A DNA stretch of 64,000 nt from Fagopyrum homotropicum (lineage: Eukaryota > Streptophyta > Magnoliopsida > Caryophyllales > Polygonaceae). Position 1 is the first letter of the stretch. Each line of letters begins with the position of its first letter. The stretch covers positions 36,595,001-36,659,000 of the forward strand of contig BSWB01000003.1 in the NCBI GenBank assembly GCA_033239125.1, given 5' to 3'. The position numbers and the translations under genes are program-made. Below, one piece after another: positions 44,235 through 57,644 of this stretch. Below the pieces are notes generated by a model. The model was not told the origin of the DNA and did no database searches. It was given only the letters and a program-made list of their open reading frames with translations.

Positions 44235-46605
44235 CAATGTGCATTTCTCCCAAAACAGATTAATACACGATAATGTGTTCATTGCTCATAAAACTTTCAT
44301 GAATTTAGATCTAAAGAAGTCAAGGAAGGCTTCATGACAATTAAAAGATATGGAAACAAAGTGGAATGACCTTTTCTAAAAGCATTCCTTGTAAAATTTA
44401 AATTTGGATAAAAAATTGAAGGGTGGATTAAAGGGTGCATCTCGACGGTTCCATACTCCATACTAATAAATTGCTCCCAACAAATAGTATCTTCCCAAAG
44501 GGCGGTCTTCGTCAAGGAGACTCATTATCGCCTCTACTTTTCAATCTAGGGATTGACATACTAGCTAGAATATACAAAAGTCTAACAATGAGAACCGAAA
44601 GACATGCAATTGGTTTTCCGCTATCGAAGAACGGATCTATCATTCCTTTTTGGCATTCATTGATGATATAACAATATTAAAAGACAAAAACAACAACAAG
44701 CAACATAATATTATCCATCTTATCTAACTACTGCTCGATGTCTGATAAGATAATAAACTACCACAAGTAAACATTTCAAACCATTGTAAATGTAGATCCA
44801 TCAACTAAGAGAATACAAACTCATATGGACATTGTAGTAACAAACAATCTAGAAAAATACTTAGAATGTCCAATAATAAATGGACAAGTAAACAAAGACA
44901 TCTTCAATAGTGTCATTTTAAAATCAAAACAACTACTAACAAAATGGAAAGCACCATCCTTGTCACATAAATGACGAATAACCTTGATAAAATCTAACCT
45001 AAATGCAATCTTGTATGAATCAACCTATTATCCACAAAGAGCTGTGCTTGATGATCAATATAACTTCCTTCTAGAATAAGAGACTGAATTTCCAACCCCT
45101 CATCAGTTGAGATAAAATCTGCAAACCAAGAATACTAGGGAGAAATTGAATCAGGAAAGTAGAAGATATGAATAAAGCATTACAAATAAAACTCTTGTGG
45201 AAAGTGAGGCAGAACCGAATACCATTTGAGTTAAAGTCGTAGAAGAGAAAAATCTCAAATGATCACTTATTTGGAAATACAAAATGAGGAAAACAACATC
45301 ATGGTAGTGAAGAAAAACTAATGAAACTAAGTAAAGATTTTATGAAAGATTTCAGTGGGAGAATGTGCGATGAAAAAACCATAAGATTTTGGAAAGACTC
45401 ATGGATCACTAAACACCATTAGAAATGTTGGTGCATGACAACCTTTGATTAATACGATTGACTTAGTATGCAATTTTATAACAACTAATCAATGGGATCA
45501 CCAATGTATAAACCAATTAGATAGAATATTACTTCATGAAACTATTAGGAAAATAAAAACGTACAACCTACCTCGAAATGAAATACAAGATAAGTTATAT
45601 TGAGTGTCAAGCGAAGAAAGATGGTTCTCCACTAAATCAACAATGAAACTTGTCCAGAAATATAAGGAGGAGTAATTTGTGAAAAAATGCGGTTATCAAC
45701 ACAATACTAAAAGCTATTTTTTTGTGTGGAAATTAACCTTGGATATCCAACAAAAGAGAACACAGAAAAACAAAAAGTGTCAGTCCTAATACAATAAGAA
45801 TTATGTCAACACCTGGTAGAGAGTGTTAAACGCATCTTCTTCAAATTTCCCCATACAATACACAATATAAAAATGACAAAATAAAACCCACTCATAACTA
45901 TGACCCAATATGCCATAAATTAATGGACATCAACATGGTAATAAAGGAGAAATATAATCCAACAAAACTAAGACAAATAAAGATTACATGGTGAAACATC
46001 TAACTAACTAGAAACCAAATACTATTTAATGAGCATAAAACACAGCAAGATCCGGATCATACTATGCAAAAACAAATCAATGATTGGGACGAGGCCACTG
46101 CAAAAATCACCAATATCAACATATAACCACTAAAACAGAGATGGAAAACAAAAAATATTAAATGGCAAAGACCTAGGTTGAGCTTTGTTAAAAATAGTTT
46201 TGATGCATCTAGACATTCGATAAAGCTTGCTTTTGGCTTTATCATTCAACGATATAACCCTTGCTAGAAGCAAGGGAAGGTGTGGACCTGAAATTGACAT
46301 TGAAGTAGAAGCTTATGCACTAAGAGAGGGCATCTAAAAGACTAAAAGTTTAGGATTCACGAACATTGAAATCGAAAAGATAATCTTTTTCTCATCAATT
46401 TAGTAAATCAAGTGTGAAAACCACAATGAGAAGCGGACATGATCATATTTTTAGTTAAAATAGTCACTAAAGTAGAAGCTTATGCACTAAGAGAGGGTCT
46501 CCATTTGATTTCAACGTTCACAAAAACTAGAGTTTACCATATTTTTAGTTGCAAATAGACTCACATCTCTTGGGAATGCCTCATATTCAAAAAATGGGAC
46601 TATTT
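44235..46605 (+). pseudogene. L1-like LINE relic (RT and RNase H fragments)
   Basis: Plant LINE landmarks occur in order but in shifting frames: RLIHDNVFIAHKTF (44255-44296), the RT block PKGGLRQGDSLSPLLFNLGID (about 44498-44555), FIDDITIL from the catalytic region (about 44656-44680), and LEKYLECPIINGQVNKD...KSKQLLTKWKA (about 44848-44955). Much later comes an RNase H-like part: KWQRPRLSFVKNSFDASRHSIKLAFGFII (46157-46250) and EVEAYALREGI...GFTNIEIEKDNLFLINLVN (46300-46410). It is extensively decayed. A ~30-bp piece (GTAGAAGCTTATGCACTAAGAGAGGG) occurs twice (46305 and 46472). The minus-strand gypsy LTR starts at 46628. Confidence 0.75.
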
Positions 46606-46627
46606 AATGGGATGTTGAAGACTTCAT

Positions 46628-49023
46628 TGTATCACCCCAAATCCGCGGGATATCGGGATGCTACGGATGACACCTCACAATGGATCCCGTCCCTTAGCCT
46701 GACAACAATTTCACCGGACCTTTCCAACATGGCACAAATAAAGGCAAAAACTCAAATCGTTTATAATGTATGCGAGAAATTGAAAAGTAAAGATACAAGA
46801 TGGAAACTCAGCCGAGTCCTAAAAACGACACAAACTCCAAACATAAATCCGAATCCATACATCCAAAATCATAAAACCAAACATAATCAGAATAATCCAA
46901 AAACGCCCCCCGTCCTATAATGTACGGAGACCCTCGGCTGTCCACTTCTCCACCTTACTCGGTGGCGTCCTAACCTGTGGGGCAACTACACAAGCGGTTT
47001 AAAACCGTTAGCTCTATTCTAAGCATTAGAAACATGGCAAGGTAAATACACACTCATACATCATAACATCACATAATCATGCTCAACAAACAATCCGGTT
47101 TATTATCTTTATTTATTAGGTCGTATCCCGTTTTAATTCAACTTAGGTTTGTGACACGAGAATCTCCGAAACTCGCCTTGGTCCCTACTTACCGGCATGG
47201 ACTGGTACTGATGCATCCAACCGTCTACCAACACGGGATAGTCGCCCAGAACCTCCTAGCTCTCGCGGGAGCCAGGCAAGTTGTCACAGTCCGTTATCAT
47301 ACACTTGGGACAAATAATATATGTAAAAGTCGGTGGTCCTATTACCGGTTTATATGTTATAACGAAAGCGATAAAACATACACCACCAAGAACTCAAAGA
47401 ATCTAATACATAAAATACAAGCTAAGTAAGTCCAAAGACTTACCTCTCTCAAGGTAACACGAATAAACCACTCTCAATTTCCCGCAGAAAAACGCTCAAA
47501 GCCTGGCCAAACGAGGCACACTATCAATAACAAACTAAAAAGCTAGAAGTCCTCGGACTTCTAGTCTCCAACACTTATATGAGGTCCTAATTTTAGCATG
47601 CTAGGTCCAAGCTCTAATCTCAAAGATCATCCTAATATCATAAATGAGATAATTCAACAAGTTCAATATCTAATACCTATGGTTCGGGGCCACTACATGG
47701 CATTTGCGTTATGCTTAAATCACCTAGCATGATATACTACCATCAACATAACTAAGAAGGGAGAAGGTACTCACACACGGTCCAAGGTGAAAGACGATCT
47801 ACGGACGTCGAGAACGGGTTCGATGGGCTTTATCGGAGCGCTTCCGGACCTAAGACCAAAGCTAAGCAAAATTAGCTTAAACGCTAATTTTGAAAGGAAG
47901 GTGTAGCGCATAAAGATATTCCAATGAAAACTCTGTTTTCAAAACTGAGGTTAAACTCGTTAAAACTTATTTCCGGGCAAAAATATACAAAATGGAAAGT
48001 CGATTGTAAAACCGCAATTCAAATTTAGCCATCAATCAGATTTAAACCATTGAAGACACCAAATTAATTTCCAAATGAGTTGGGTCACAAACTACAACAA
48101 AATTAAGTGTCCAATAATATAATAATTTACTGCAGGGGCATAATAGTTCCTTTTTCAAAGTTATTGGGTCACAACTGTAATTATCAATAAAATGGGGCCA
48201 AAACCGAATTAATTACAAAAGGAGGGCAAAATAGTAATTAATCAAAACTCTTTTTCAACCTCCTGTTGAACACGACAAAAGAAGAAAGAGAAGGGCAAGG
48301 CCCTGGCGGCTTGCGCAGGCGGAGGGACGGGCGGTTGTCATCGGTGCAGGTGAGCGGCCCACTAGCATCGTCTCCGGCAACAGAGCGGGGAGGAGGCGGC
48401 TCCGACACTCCCGACGGTTGCTACACAAAACAAGGGAGGCAAGGTGTCACACAGAGGAAAGAAAAAAGAAAAAGGAGGGAGAGAGGGCGTCTACTCACTA
48501 CGCCGGCAACACAGGTGGCTCGGGCGGAGGAACAATGACTGTAGTGCTCCCGAGCGGATCCCTTGGCGGCGTCTAGCAGCTGTTGCATAGATCCGAAGGA
48601 AAGAGAGAGTTAAAGAGGTGAGTTGAGAGATTCGTCTAAGAGAGGAGAGGTCAGGGAGGGTGTGTTAGAGAGAGTGGGCTGCTAGGGGGTAGTCATCACA
48701 GGAGGGAGGGGAGCGAGGAGACGCCCGCAGACTAGGCGGTAGGCGTGCAGCTACTGTAAGGGGAACGAGGAGACGCTGCGCTTCTAGGATTAAGCGATCG
48801 GAACGGGATTTCCCGGATCGGTAAATCCCGACTTTCAAACAAAATCAAATTAATAAAAAATACCGAAATACATACATGTATCCCAAAATAATAAAATAAC
48901 CGTAAAAGATAATTTTAAATATAAAATATAAAAAATACATTAAATAAGAACACGTGCTATTAACGAATTGATAGAAGGGGGAAAAGAAAAGTCGGAACGT
49001 ACCCAGATAAACGGGGCGTTACA
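46628..49023 (-). repeat. 3' LTR of a minus-strand chromovirus
   Basis: 2,396 bp from TGTATCACCCCAAATCC to GGGGCGTTACA. It shares the CTCACAATGG-TCCCG terminal block with the LTRs at 5146, 13732 and 21131. It is followed on the right by the 3' end of a pol gene on the minus strand. The other LTR is not in the window. No gene is supported inside it. Confidence 0.82.
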
Positions 49024-49251
49024 TCAGGTCCTCCTAAAGAAAAGTTCCGTCCCGAAACTTGCTAAACGCGGAACTCTCAAAAAAACTTGTCTCGATATCC
49101 TCTCGGAACACTATAACGTGGTAATTATGGCCTTCTAATCCAAAGTCTACTCGTCTAGACACATCAAGACTCGCAAGATATACACATATGAGACACACAC
49201 AACATATCATGTCACCAATCACATAAGTATAACCAAGGAAAGATCTCGGTA

Positions 49252-51411
49252 CTAAACCGACGGTCCTATAGATGTCACTAAATCTACGTAAAACTCGGGA
49301 TAGTTCCTCCGGATACTATGCTCCATCTCCCAAGTAGCCTCATCGGCTCTTGGCCTCAACCACTGCACTCTTAGCATCGTATCTCCTTCGACCGAAGGCG
49401 TCTCGTACTCCGCTCTAAGACTGCTAGCGGATGCTCCACGAAAGTATGGTCCAACTCGACCACTAGGTCCTTGTGGCTAATGACGTGCCTCGGGTCATGT
49501 ATGTACTCTCTCAGCTGAGATACATGGAACACCGGATGAATACCCTCCAACCTCGGTGGTAACGCTAACCTATATGCCACCTCTCCAACTCTCTACATAT
49601 CGGGGGCTTAACTTCCCCTTAATGCCAAATCGCCTGACACCCCGTGTCGATGATACCCTCAACCAGACCCGAGCTCCTACTCTGAACTCTAGGGGCCTAC
49701 GCCTCCTATCGGCATACGATCTCTGATGGCTCTGCACAACCAACATCCTCTCTCGGATCAAAGCAACCCTATCCATGTCATCATGTACCTGATCTGGAGC
49801 TATAACACTAGAACTCCCCGGCTCGTCCCAACATAAGGGAGTACAACATCTCCGTCCATACAATGCCTCATGTAGTGCCATCCCGATCGACGCGTGCCAA
49901 CTGTTTTTATATAAAAACTCCACCAACGGGAGGTGGTCTGGCCATACCTGACCCCAATCTAGCACACACACACACAACATGTCCTCCAAGGTCTGGATAC
50001 TCCGCTCAAACTGACCGTCTGTCTGTAGGTGGTATGTGGTGGTGAAATGATGCCTCGAACCTAGGGCGGCGTGTACCTACTGCCAGAACCTCGAGATAAA
50101 ACGTCCGTCCCTATCCGAGATGATAGTCCTCGGAACTCCATGTAACCTCACAATCTGACGGGTAAACTCCTCAGCTAGACGACTCACCGGCCATGTCTCC
50201 CGAATAGGAATGAAATGTGCGGTCTTCGTCAGCCGATCCACTACCACCTAAATCATATCAATGCTCCTACTCGGTCTCAAACCGGTAACGAAGTCCATGG
50301 ATACGTCCTCTCACTTCCACTACGACACACGCAGTGGGTGAAGCTCTCCTCCGGGTCTTTGGTGCTCGATCTTGACCTGCTGGCAGGTCGCACATTGGGC
50401 CACATATCTAGCTACATCGGGCTTGAGCCCGCCCCACCAATAATATCTCCTAATATCCTAGTACATCTTTCTCGTGATTGGATGCACTGAGTAGGGTGTG
50501 GAATGAGCCTCATGCAAAATCCGCTCTCTCAACTCTGGGTCTGACATCACACAAATGCATCCTAGGCGTCTCAACAACCCATATGCTCCTGTGAGAAATT
50601 GCGTTGCCTCTCCTCGGGCCATCCTGTCTCGAATCCTTGTCAAAATGGGACATCCCTCCTGCTTCTGTCGGATCTTTCCGGACAGGTCAAGTAATACCTC
50701 TAACTCGGACAAGTGACAATCCGTATCCGGAACCCAGATATCCATCTCTAACTCTATCAAATCCCTCTGCAACTGAGGCTGAACCGTAAGCCGAGCTATA
50801 GCCTCCTCTCGAGGAGTCCTACTACTCAAAGCATCGGCAACCACGTTCGCCTTCCCCGGATGGTACAAAATCTCCAAATCAAAGTCCTTAATCAACTCTA
50901 ACCATCTCCTCTAGCGGTTATTTAACTCCCGCTGAGTGAATATGTACTTCAGACTCTTATGGTCTGTGAAGATCTGACACGTGGTCCCGTATAGTAGTGC
51001 CGCCAGATCTAGCTTTAGGGCATGAACCACTTCTGCTAGCTCAAGATCATAGGTAGGGTAATTCTCCTCATATGGCTTTAGTTGCCTTGAAGCGTACACC
51101 TTAACCCTACCCCTCTGCATCATAACGCACCTCAAGCCTAGCTTGGAGGCGTCACTATACACTACAAAATCCTCTATGCCCTCAGGTTGTGCAAAAACAG
51201 GAGCGGAGGTCAACCTCCTCTTGAGCTCCTCAAAGTTGCGCTGACAAGGCTCGGAGCAGACGAACCTGGTAGACTTCCTCAACAAGGAAGTAAGTGGTCG
51301 TGCAATCACGGAGAAGCCCTCAACAAATCGGCGGTAGTATCCCGATAAGCCTAAGAAATTGCGCACTTCCTTGACCATCCTAGGAGGCAGCCATGAGTAA
51401 ATAGCCTCTAT
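49252..51411 (-). pseudogene. Chromovirus pol: RT end, RNase H, integrase, chromodomain
   Basis: Read leftward from the solo-LTR insertion: MVKEVRNFLGLSGYYRRFVEGF (end of RT) and RNase H (VVYSDASKLGLRCVM, YPTYDLELAEVVHAL, IFTDHKSLKYIF) in 51378-50911. Then KDFDLEILYHPGKANVVADALS and the start of integrase in 50895-50458. Then the integrase tail with EALYGRRC and YADRRRRPLEFRVG in 49989-49570. Then GIHPVFHVSQLREYI and VLERSTRRLRSKEI in 49580-49371. After a frameshift, QWLRPRADEATWEMEHSIRRNYPEFY completes a chromodomain and ends at 49252. The chromodomain places the element in the chromovirus branch (Tekay/Del-like). Several frameshifts and stops make it a pseudogene. The frame is cut at 51412 by a solo LTR. 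Confidence 0.88.
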
Positions 51412-53135
51412 TGTAAGATCCTAGGTTTTTGCCTTCACCGCCCCTGCGGTGAAGAGGGCCGCCCCCGCGGCCAGCCTCCCCTGCGGATCGTGCGACAGAT
51501 CGCGCCGATCTATTTTCGTCGTTTTATCTTTCTTCCATAGATAGAATATCCTATATTTTATCTTATGGGCCGGTTTCCTTATCTTCTTCCTAAACACTAG
51601 ACGTCCTTCTTTCTTTTCTTTCCAGCCGTTCCTATATATTCTCTTCTTTCTCCCTTTTTCCCGTTCCATGCTATCGTCTTCTTTAACCCTAGAGAGCTGC
51701 AGCCGTCCTTGCTTCCTGCAATCCCGCTGAAAGTGTAAGTTCATTCTTTTCTGGTTCTTCCTCATGTTCCTTTAGCGCTGCATGCCTTCCCTTCTATTTG
51801 TTTTAGATTCTCTCTTGCGTTCCTTCTTTTCTTCTTCTCTAAGGATTAAGCGTGAGCCTTGATTCTTGTGGAGTGTTCCGTTGTTGACCCTTCGTTGTTC
51901 TCAGGCTCTTTGGAGTTGAGTCTTGACATGTTGGAATCAAAGGTTCAAGCTTTGGTTGCCCCTGCTGTGAGATCTGTCGAAGAGAAGCCCAACAGTAGCT
52001 TCTGACGAAGAGCCGCCCCTGCGCCTGCACAGAGCCGCCCCTGCGCCTCTGTTCAGCCGCCCCTGCGCCTCTGTCTAACCTCCCCTGCGGTTTCCCTGCA
52101 GTAGCTCCCGTCTTTGGTGAGTTGCTTCCTTCCTTCCTTCCTTTCCTCGTTCCTTCCTTGGTTCCTTACGGTTGTTCCTTGTTCCCTTGAGTTGTTGTAA
52201 GACTAAGGTTGAGCCCTTAGCATGTGTTGATCTCTTAGAGATCGTTGAGACTAGAAGTCATAGACTTCTAGCAACCGTTTCGTTCATTATCCGTGTTGCT
52301 TGTTCGTACAAGATTTCCTTGCTCCTTTCTTGAGGGAAACTGAGTCCTCTTGAGTATTCCTGAGTTGTTATTCTTGAGCTTTGAGTTACCTTTGTGTGTG
52401 GTAAGTCCGTTGGACTTAACTTTATTCCGTGTATTAGTTGGATTGTTTTGGCTTGTTTGTGTTGCTATCATGTTTATAACAGATAATTGGAAATAGGATT
52501 CACCCTTTGATAACCTTAACTGGCCCAAGTGTATTATAACCGGGCGGTGACCACTTGTCTAGTTCTACAGGAGACTAGAATGTGCTCTTGCAACCCAGAC
52601 CCGTAGGTAACAGATAGTATTGATCTATTCCTATTGGTAGACGGAAGCGGAGGCGAGTTTCGGGAGATTCTCGTGTGACAAAAGAAGTTGAATTAGTAAT
52701 GGATAACCTTAATGAAAGATAATAACCGGTTGATGTGTGAGCATGCTATGTGTTTTCTGTACCTTATGTATGTTTGTGCCTTTACACTCTTGCTTATACC
52801 TAGAATGTTAGCTAACGGTTTATACCGTCGTTGTAGATGTTCTGCGGGTTCAGGATGCTGCTGAGTGATCCGGTTGGTGTGGTCAGCCGGGATTCCCGTA
52901 CATTATAGGACGGGATTGGGTTTTTGTTTCGTTTGTTGTTTCCCTTTTGTTTTGACCCGGATGTGGAGCTTTTGTGTTTTCTTCAGTTTGAACCTTTGGT
53001 TTTATATTAAGTTTTGGTTTTCATTCGTCTGTGCCTTGTTGTAAGATCTGTTTGCTGTTGCTACTCTGAGGGTTGGGACCCATTGTGCGGTCCTAGCCCG
53101 TAGCGCTTCAAGTTCTCAGAACTTGGGGTGTTACA
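51412..53135 (+). repeat. Solo LTR (plus) inside the chromovirus RT
   Basis: 1,724 bp, TGTAAGATCCTAGG to CTTGGGGTGTTACA, flanked by exact TCTAT repeats (51407-51411 and 53136-53140). The right end shares GGGACCCATTGTG...GGGGTGTTACA with the other gypsy LTRs, fixing plus orientation. GC hairpins near the start: TTCACCGC-CCCT-GCGGTGAA (51434-51453) and GGCCGC-CCCC-GCGGCC (51457-51472). At 52011-52095 there are four CGCCCCTGCG/CTCCCCTGCGG units. Confidence 0.92.
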
Positions 53136-53140
53136 TCTAT

Positions 53141-54582
53141 CTTCGCCGGGTCAACCATGACACCCTCGACGGAAACTATGTGTCCTAGGAATGCCACCTC
53201 GGACATCCAAAACTCGCACTTAGAGAGCTTTGCATAAAACTCTCTATCCTGAAGGACTCGAAGCACCGTCCTCGGGTGTCCCGCATGCTCGTCTCTACTC
53301 CGAGAGTACACTAAGATGTCATCTATGAACACTACCATAAATGGTCCAAGAAGTCGATGAATATGTCGTTCATCAACTCCATGATTACGGCGGGTGCATT
53401 CGTGAGCCCGAATGGCATCACGACAAACTCATAATGGTTGTATCCCGTCCTGAATGCCGTCTTCGACACGTCCTCCTCTCTCACCCTTAGTTGGTGATAT
53501 CCCAACCTCAAGTCAATACATGAAAACACGGAGGCTCCCTGTAACTGGTCTACCAAATCATCAATGCGCGGTAGAGGGTACTTGTTCTTGATGTTGACTT
53601 TGTTCAACTCCCGGTAATCAATGCATAGCCTCAAAGATCCCTCCTTCTTCTTGACAAAGAGGATCGGTGCACCCTAAGGGGAAACGCTCGGGCGTAAGAA
53701 ACTCCTCTCGGCTAACTCCTCGAGCTGCTTCTTTAACTCTAGCATCTCGATCGGCGCCATGCGGTATGGGGCCTTGGAGATCGGCCTCGTGCCGTGCTCC
53801 AACTCAATAGAAAAATCAGCGCTCCTTTGTGGTGGTAATCCGGGTGGCTCCCCAAAAACGTCCTCAAACTCACACGCTACGGGAATCTCCTCCAGTGATG
53901 GTCCCATCTCCTCCTTCATGGCATAGTACTAGAAGCCCTCGCATCCCTGTCCGATAAGTCTCGCGGCTCGGACTGCGTTAATGACTATACCGGTCTTTTA
54001 GAGGTCCCAACCTCAAAAAATCACCTCATATCCCGTCTTTGTAGTGACCGTCACGGTCCTCCGGATGTCCAAAAAGGCTCGGTGGCGGTCCATCCAATCC
54101 ATCCCAAGGATGACTTCTTCATGCACTAAGTGCATGACATAGAAGTCGGCTAACTAATCACGGTTTCCCAAACGTATGGGACAACCGTGCACCTCTCGGG
54201 TACCACTAACTCTACCACCACCGGGTAACCCCACAACGAAGGGTCTCCCCTCTACCGTAACTAAGGATAACCTAGATACACAATCATCGAATATAAAAGA
54301 GTGCGTAGCACCCGTATCAAATAAAACTCGGAACGGAAAGCCATGAATTTGAATAGTACTTGTAGTTGTCGGCACTGCTGGATCAACAATACTCCTCATC
54401 TTAAACACCCTGACTTGTGTGCCTCTGGTCTCTTGGGTACCCCCACCACGGCCTCTACCTCGGCCTTGTCCATGGGCTGACCCCTGTGTACGAGTTTGAC
54501 TCTGACCCCTCTGCTGCAATCCTTGGGCCGGAAACTGAGGTGGCTTTTGTCCCTCACCTACCCTAGTGTTTGCTCCAAACGG
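53141..54582 (-). pseudogene. Chromovirus pol: protease and RT N-terminal part
   Basis: Continuation of 49252-51411 upstream on the minus strand. Protease region 54591-54154: IHGFPFRVLFDTGATHSFI with the DTG active site. RT region: FEDVFGEPPGLPPQRSADFSIELEHGT (53919-53674), then MRLCIDYRELNKVNIKNKYPLPRIDDL, CIDLRLGYHQLRV and MPFGLTNAPA (53634-53332), then the catalytic FIDDILVYSRS, FLGHIVSVEGVMVDPAKID (53338-53141), where the solo LTR interrupts. The region 54153-53920 has lost its frame. Upstream it is cut at 54582 by an Athila-like LTR. Confidence 0.88.
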
Positions 54583-56307
54583 TGTGTGCAAGCATTAAAT
54601 TTATATCCCAAGAAATATGCTTAAAACAAGGATGCGAACCTGCAGTGTACGGATCAATTATAGTAAAAAACAAGAATTTTAGGGGTCGATCTCAAGGACT
54701 TAAGTAAGCAAGAATAAGTTGTCAATGCAACTAATAAACACAAAAGCGATTAAGGAAATCACAAATGATAATAAGGTCAAATAAGGGGAAAATGCAAATT
54801 GTAGGGATTAAAGCATCTAGTTGTGGTTCCGACTGAAGATCTCAAGATAAAGCGGACAAAGCTGAGATTTTGCAAAGGGAAGGTGTTCCTAAAGTGGGAA
54901 TAGATTACCGGGTAAGTCTCACTACTCACTATCCCAAACCAAAGTTCCTATTACTGGGTAACTCTCAAGGTAATAAGGAAAGGAACTATAATCTCAAACC
55001 AACACATCATCTAAGGGAATAGAATCAACCTTTACCGGGTAAGTCTCGGGCTAACTCACAAAGATGGGATGAAGGCACACTCAAACCCCAATAAAGGATA
55101 AACCTTTATTACCTACACTTATGATCTTGGGTAAACAAACTAAGGAATCACCAGGTAAGTCTCATCCAAGGCTTGCATTGAACCACGAAAGGTGTAATAA
55201 GAACAGGATTTGGCAAACTAAAACACTTAGCTCTCAATTTAGGATCAGAAAAGGTCACCTCGTTCAGTCAAGTTCCACCCCGGCCGAGATGTTCATCGAC
55301 TGAGCGAGATGTTCTAGGGTTAAGGTTAAAGACTCGAGCTTTTAGGGTCCTACTGGGATTAAGATCATTCTATCATCGTCTTTCCCACAACTTTCAGCTA
55401 ATCACCCTAGAATCGCACAAGAAATTTAGCAACTCATCATCATGAAAACAATAATCGAATAAAAGGGAAAGGAATGAATATTTGAACACAAAAACCTTAA
55501 GAACAAGGTTTCAATAATTGAATCAAATAATTCACAAATCAGCGTTCCTCAGATCACAAATCGAACAAGACAATAAACCAAAGGGAATCTAAAGAAGTCT
55601 TACAAACTCCCTCAAAAGCTATCTCAAACTATGAATCTTCCTTCCTTCACTTTCAATCCTTCATTCGAACTTCTAGATAATCTCTCTAATCTGCAGCTTC
55701 TTCAATGATCCAAAGATGGCTGAATTGTGGAAAATCCAACCCTTTATATAGGAGAATTATCTTCCAAAGATAGTAATATCTTAAAAAGATAATTCCCTAT
55801 AAAATATATCATATCTCTAAAATAGATATCCCAAATATAAGATCTTCCTTCTAGAAATCCAGCCAAAAAATATAAGATATCTTCTTTCCAAATATAAAAG
55901 ATATGATCTAGCCAGCGCCAGGGTGTTCGCCTTGGTCGGGACGCTCCTCAAGATCACCTCGGTCGAGGTGACATTGTAGCTGACCGAGGTGAATCTCAAC
56001 TAAATGTGAAATCTCTCAAATCTGGTCCAAAGTAAATCTTCTTCATTAATTCCTTGCTTCATGAGTTCTTCTTTGAGTTCCAAAATGTAGCTCCTATGAC
56101 TCCTTAGCTCCATAGCTCCATAGCTCCATTTCTATCCAAAACGTGCCATTTTACCTACGATTACAACGAAACTTGGTGTAGACCTCGATTCCCGTAAAGG
56201 TAGATGAAACAACAATATAATCACATAATATACATCCAGATATGCAGATTATTGAAGATAAAACGTCCAAACAAGTTCCAAAATATAAACCATAATACAT
56301 ACTATCA
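54583..56307 (-). repeat. 3' LTR of an Athila-like element, minus strand
   Basis: About 1,725 bp. Read leftward it starts TGATAGTATGTATTATGG and ends near TGCTTGCACACA. Immediately to its right, the minus-strand sequence is a GGGA-loop hairpin plus an AAGTATAGG purine tract, marking it as a 3' LTR. It has four TTACCGGGTAAGTCTC-like repeats (54905-55163) and the palindrome cluster TCACCTCGGTCGAGGTGA (55954-55971), with half-sites at about 55930 and 55982. It lies in the chromovirus protease; the 5' LTR is not visible. Confidence 0.8.
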
Positions 56308-56446
56308 AAATATCCTATACTTGTCCCTTGCTTGTCCCCAAGCAAGTTCCAAATCTTAAGTACAAGATTGAATGGATTATAAGTCGTAAAGATCAATGAA
56401 AAGTATTTCAAAACATTTTTGGTGGTGTGCTTCACTCATAGATCAC
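56308..56446 (-). other. Internal 3' end of the 54583 element, with hairpin
   Basis: Contains CTTGCTTG-GGGA-CAAGCAAG on the minus strand (56346-56327) and AAGTATAGGATATTT next to the LTR. The remainder of the element is displaced by the element starting at 56447. Confidence 0.65.
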
Positions 56447-57644
56447 TGATAGGTGATGGAGTCACTATTATTTAGGATAGTTTTTAGAGTCTTTTTATTG
56501 CATTTGTGTCGGTTTATGCTACTAACTCCTTGGTCCAGAAGAAGAAGACTAAAAGAAGCTAAGGAAGGAGTTATAAGCACTTAGGAGTAAAGTTCGTTCA
56601 CGAAGCAAAGCTTCTGTTGCTTCACCGCCCCCGCGGAGCCTTGTCACCGCCCCTGCGGGTGACACCTTACTCCGGAGCGCTCCTTGCGCCTTCTCCAACG
56701 CCATCCACAAAGACTATCACCGCACCTGCATCAACCCTTGGCGCCCCTGCGGTGACTTGCCCTGAAGAAGCGAAGACCAACGCCTCTGCGCCTTCGCCTA
56801 CGCCTCTGCCTGCGCCTCAACCTGGGAGCTGGAAGATGAAGAGTTTGTGTCACCGCCCCGGCGGCTTAGCATCAGAAACGGTAGGAAGTTGAAGAGTCAG
56901 ACATTTGAAGAGCTTTAAAGATCTGCCCCTGCAGAATTGCCTAGCCGCCCCTGTGGCCATGAAGAAGATCAAGCGTTTTTGCCTTCACCGCCCCTGCGGA
57001 GCTGAAGGCTGCCCCTGCGGTTCAACGACAGAAGCTTTACTCCAGTTGTTTACACCACCTTTATGACATTAAAGAGGCTGTTTTGGGCCGGTCATTTACT
57101 CCTATTTAGTGTCTTTTGTAGTATAAATAGGCCTTGGTTGATTGCTAGAATCATCCACATTATTATCCATCATTTTCCACTTAGAATCCAATTTTCTCAT
57201 CATTTCCATTGTAATGAGTTGCTAACTCTCTTGCTACATTGGGTTGGTTTGAAGTTGCGTTGTTACTTTGGTTGTAAGTTTTCTTTAATATAAGTTTTTA
57301 TTCAGTAATGCTTTGTGTTTCCTTGATCTCCACTGTCTAATTGCATGTTTTACTATTACTTGAGATTGATCACCTTAGGTTCTAAAGTGCATGCAAAGAA
57401 CTAGGATTAATAGGTTCCGGGTTCGGGTCTTTAATCTAGTATTAAACTTTAAGTAAGAACGGGTTGTAATTACTTAAAGAAAAGGAACACAAATATAAAG
57501 ATAAGGTTAACGGTTTTAATCTATTCGTTATATCCCTTAGTCTTTATTTGAAAGATAACTTGTTAATTGTTCTTGTATGTTTACGGAACACTAACCTGTT
57601 AAGTTGTGTTGATGCCGTTTGGCTCAACACATATATATGATCGA

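Noticed and set aside
48266..48538. 90-codon Arg/Gly-rich ORF
   Set aside because: Low-complexity, purine-rich LTR sequence with no recognisable protein.
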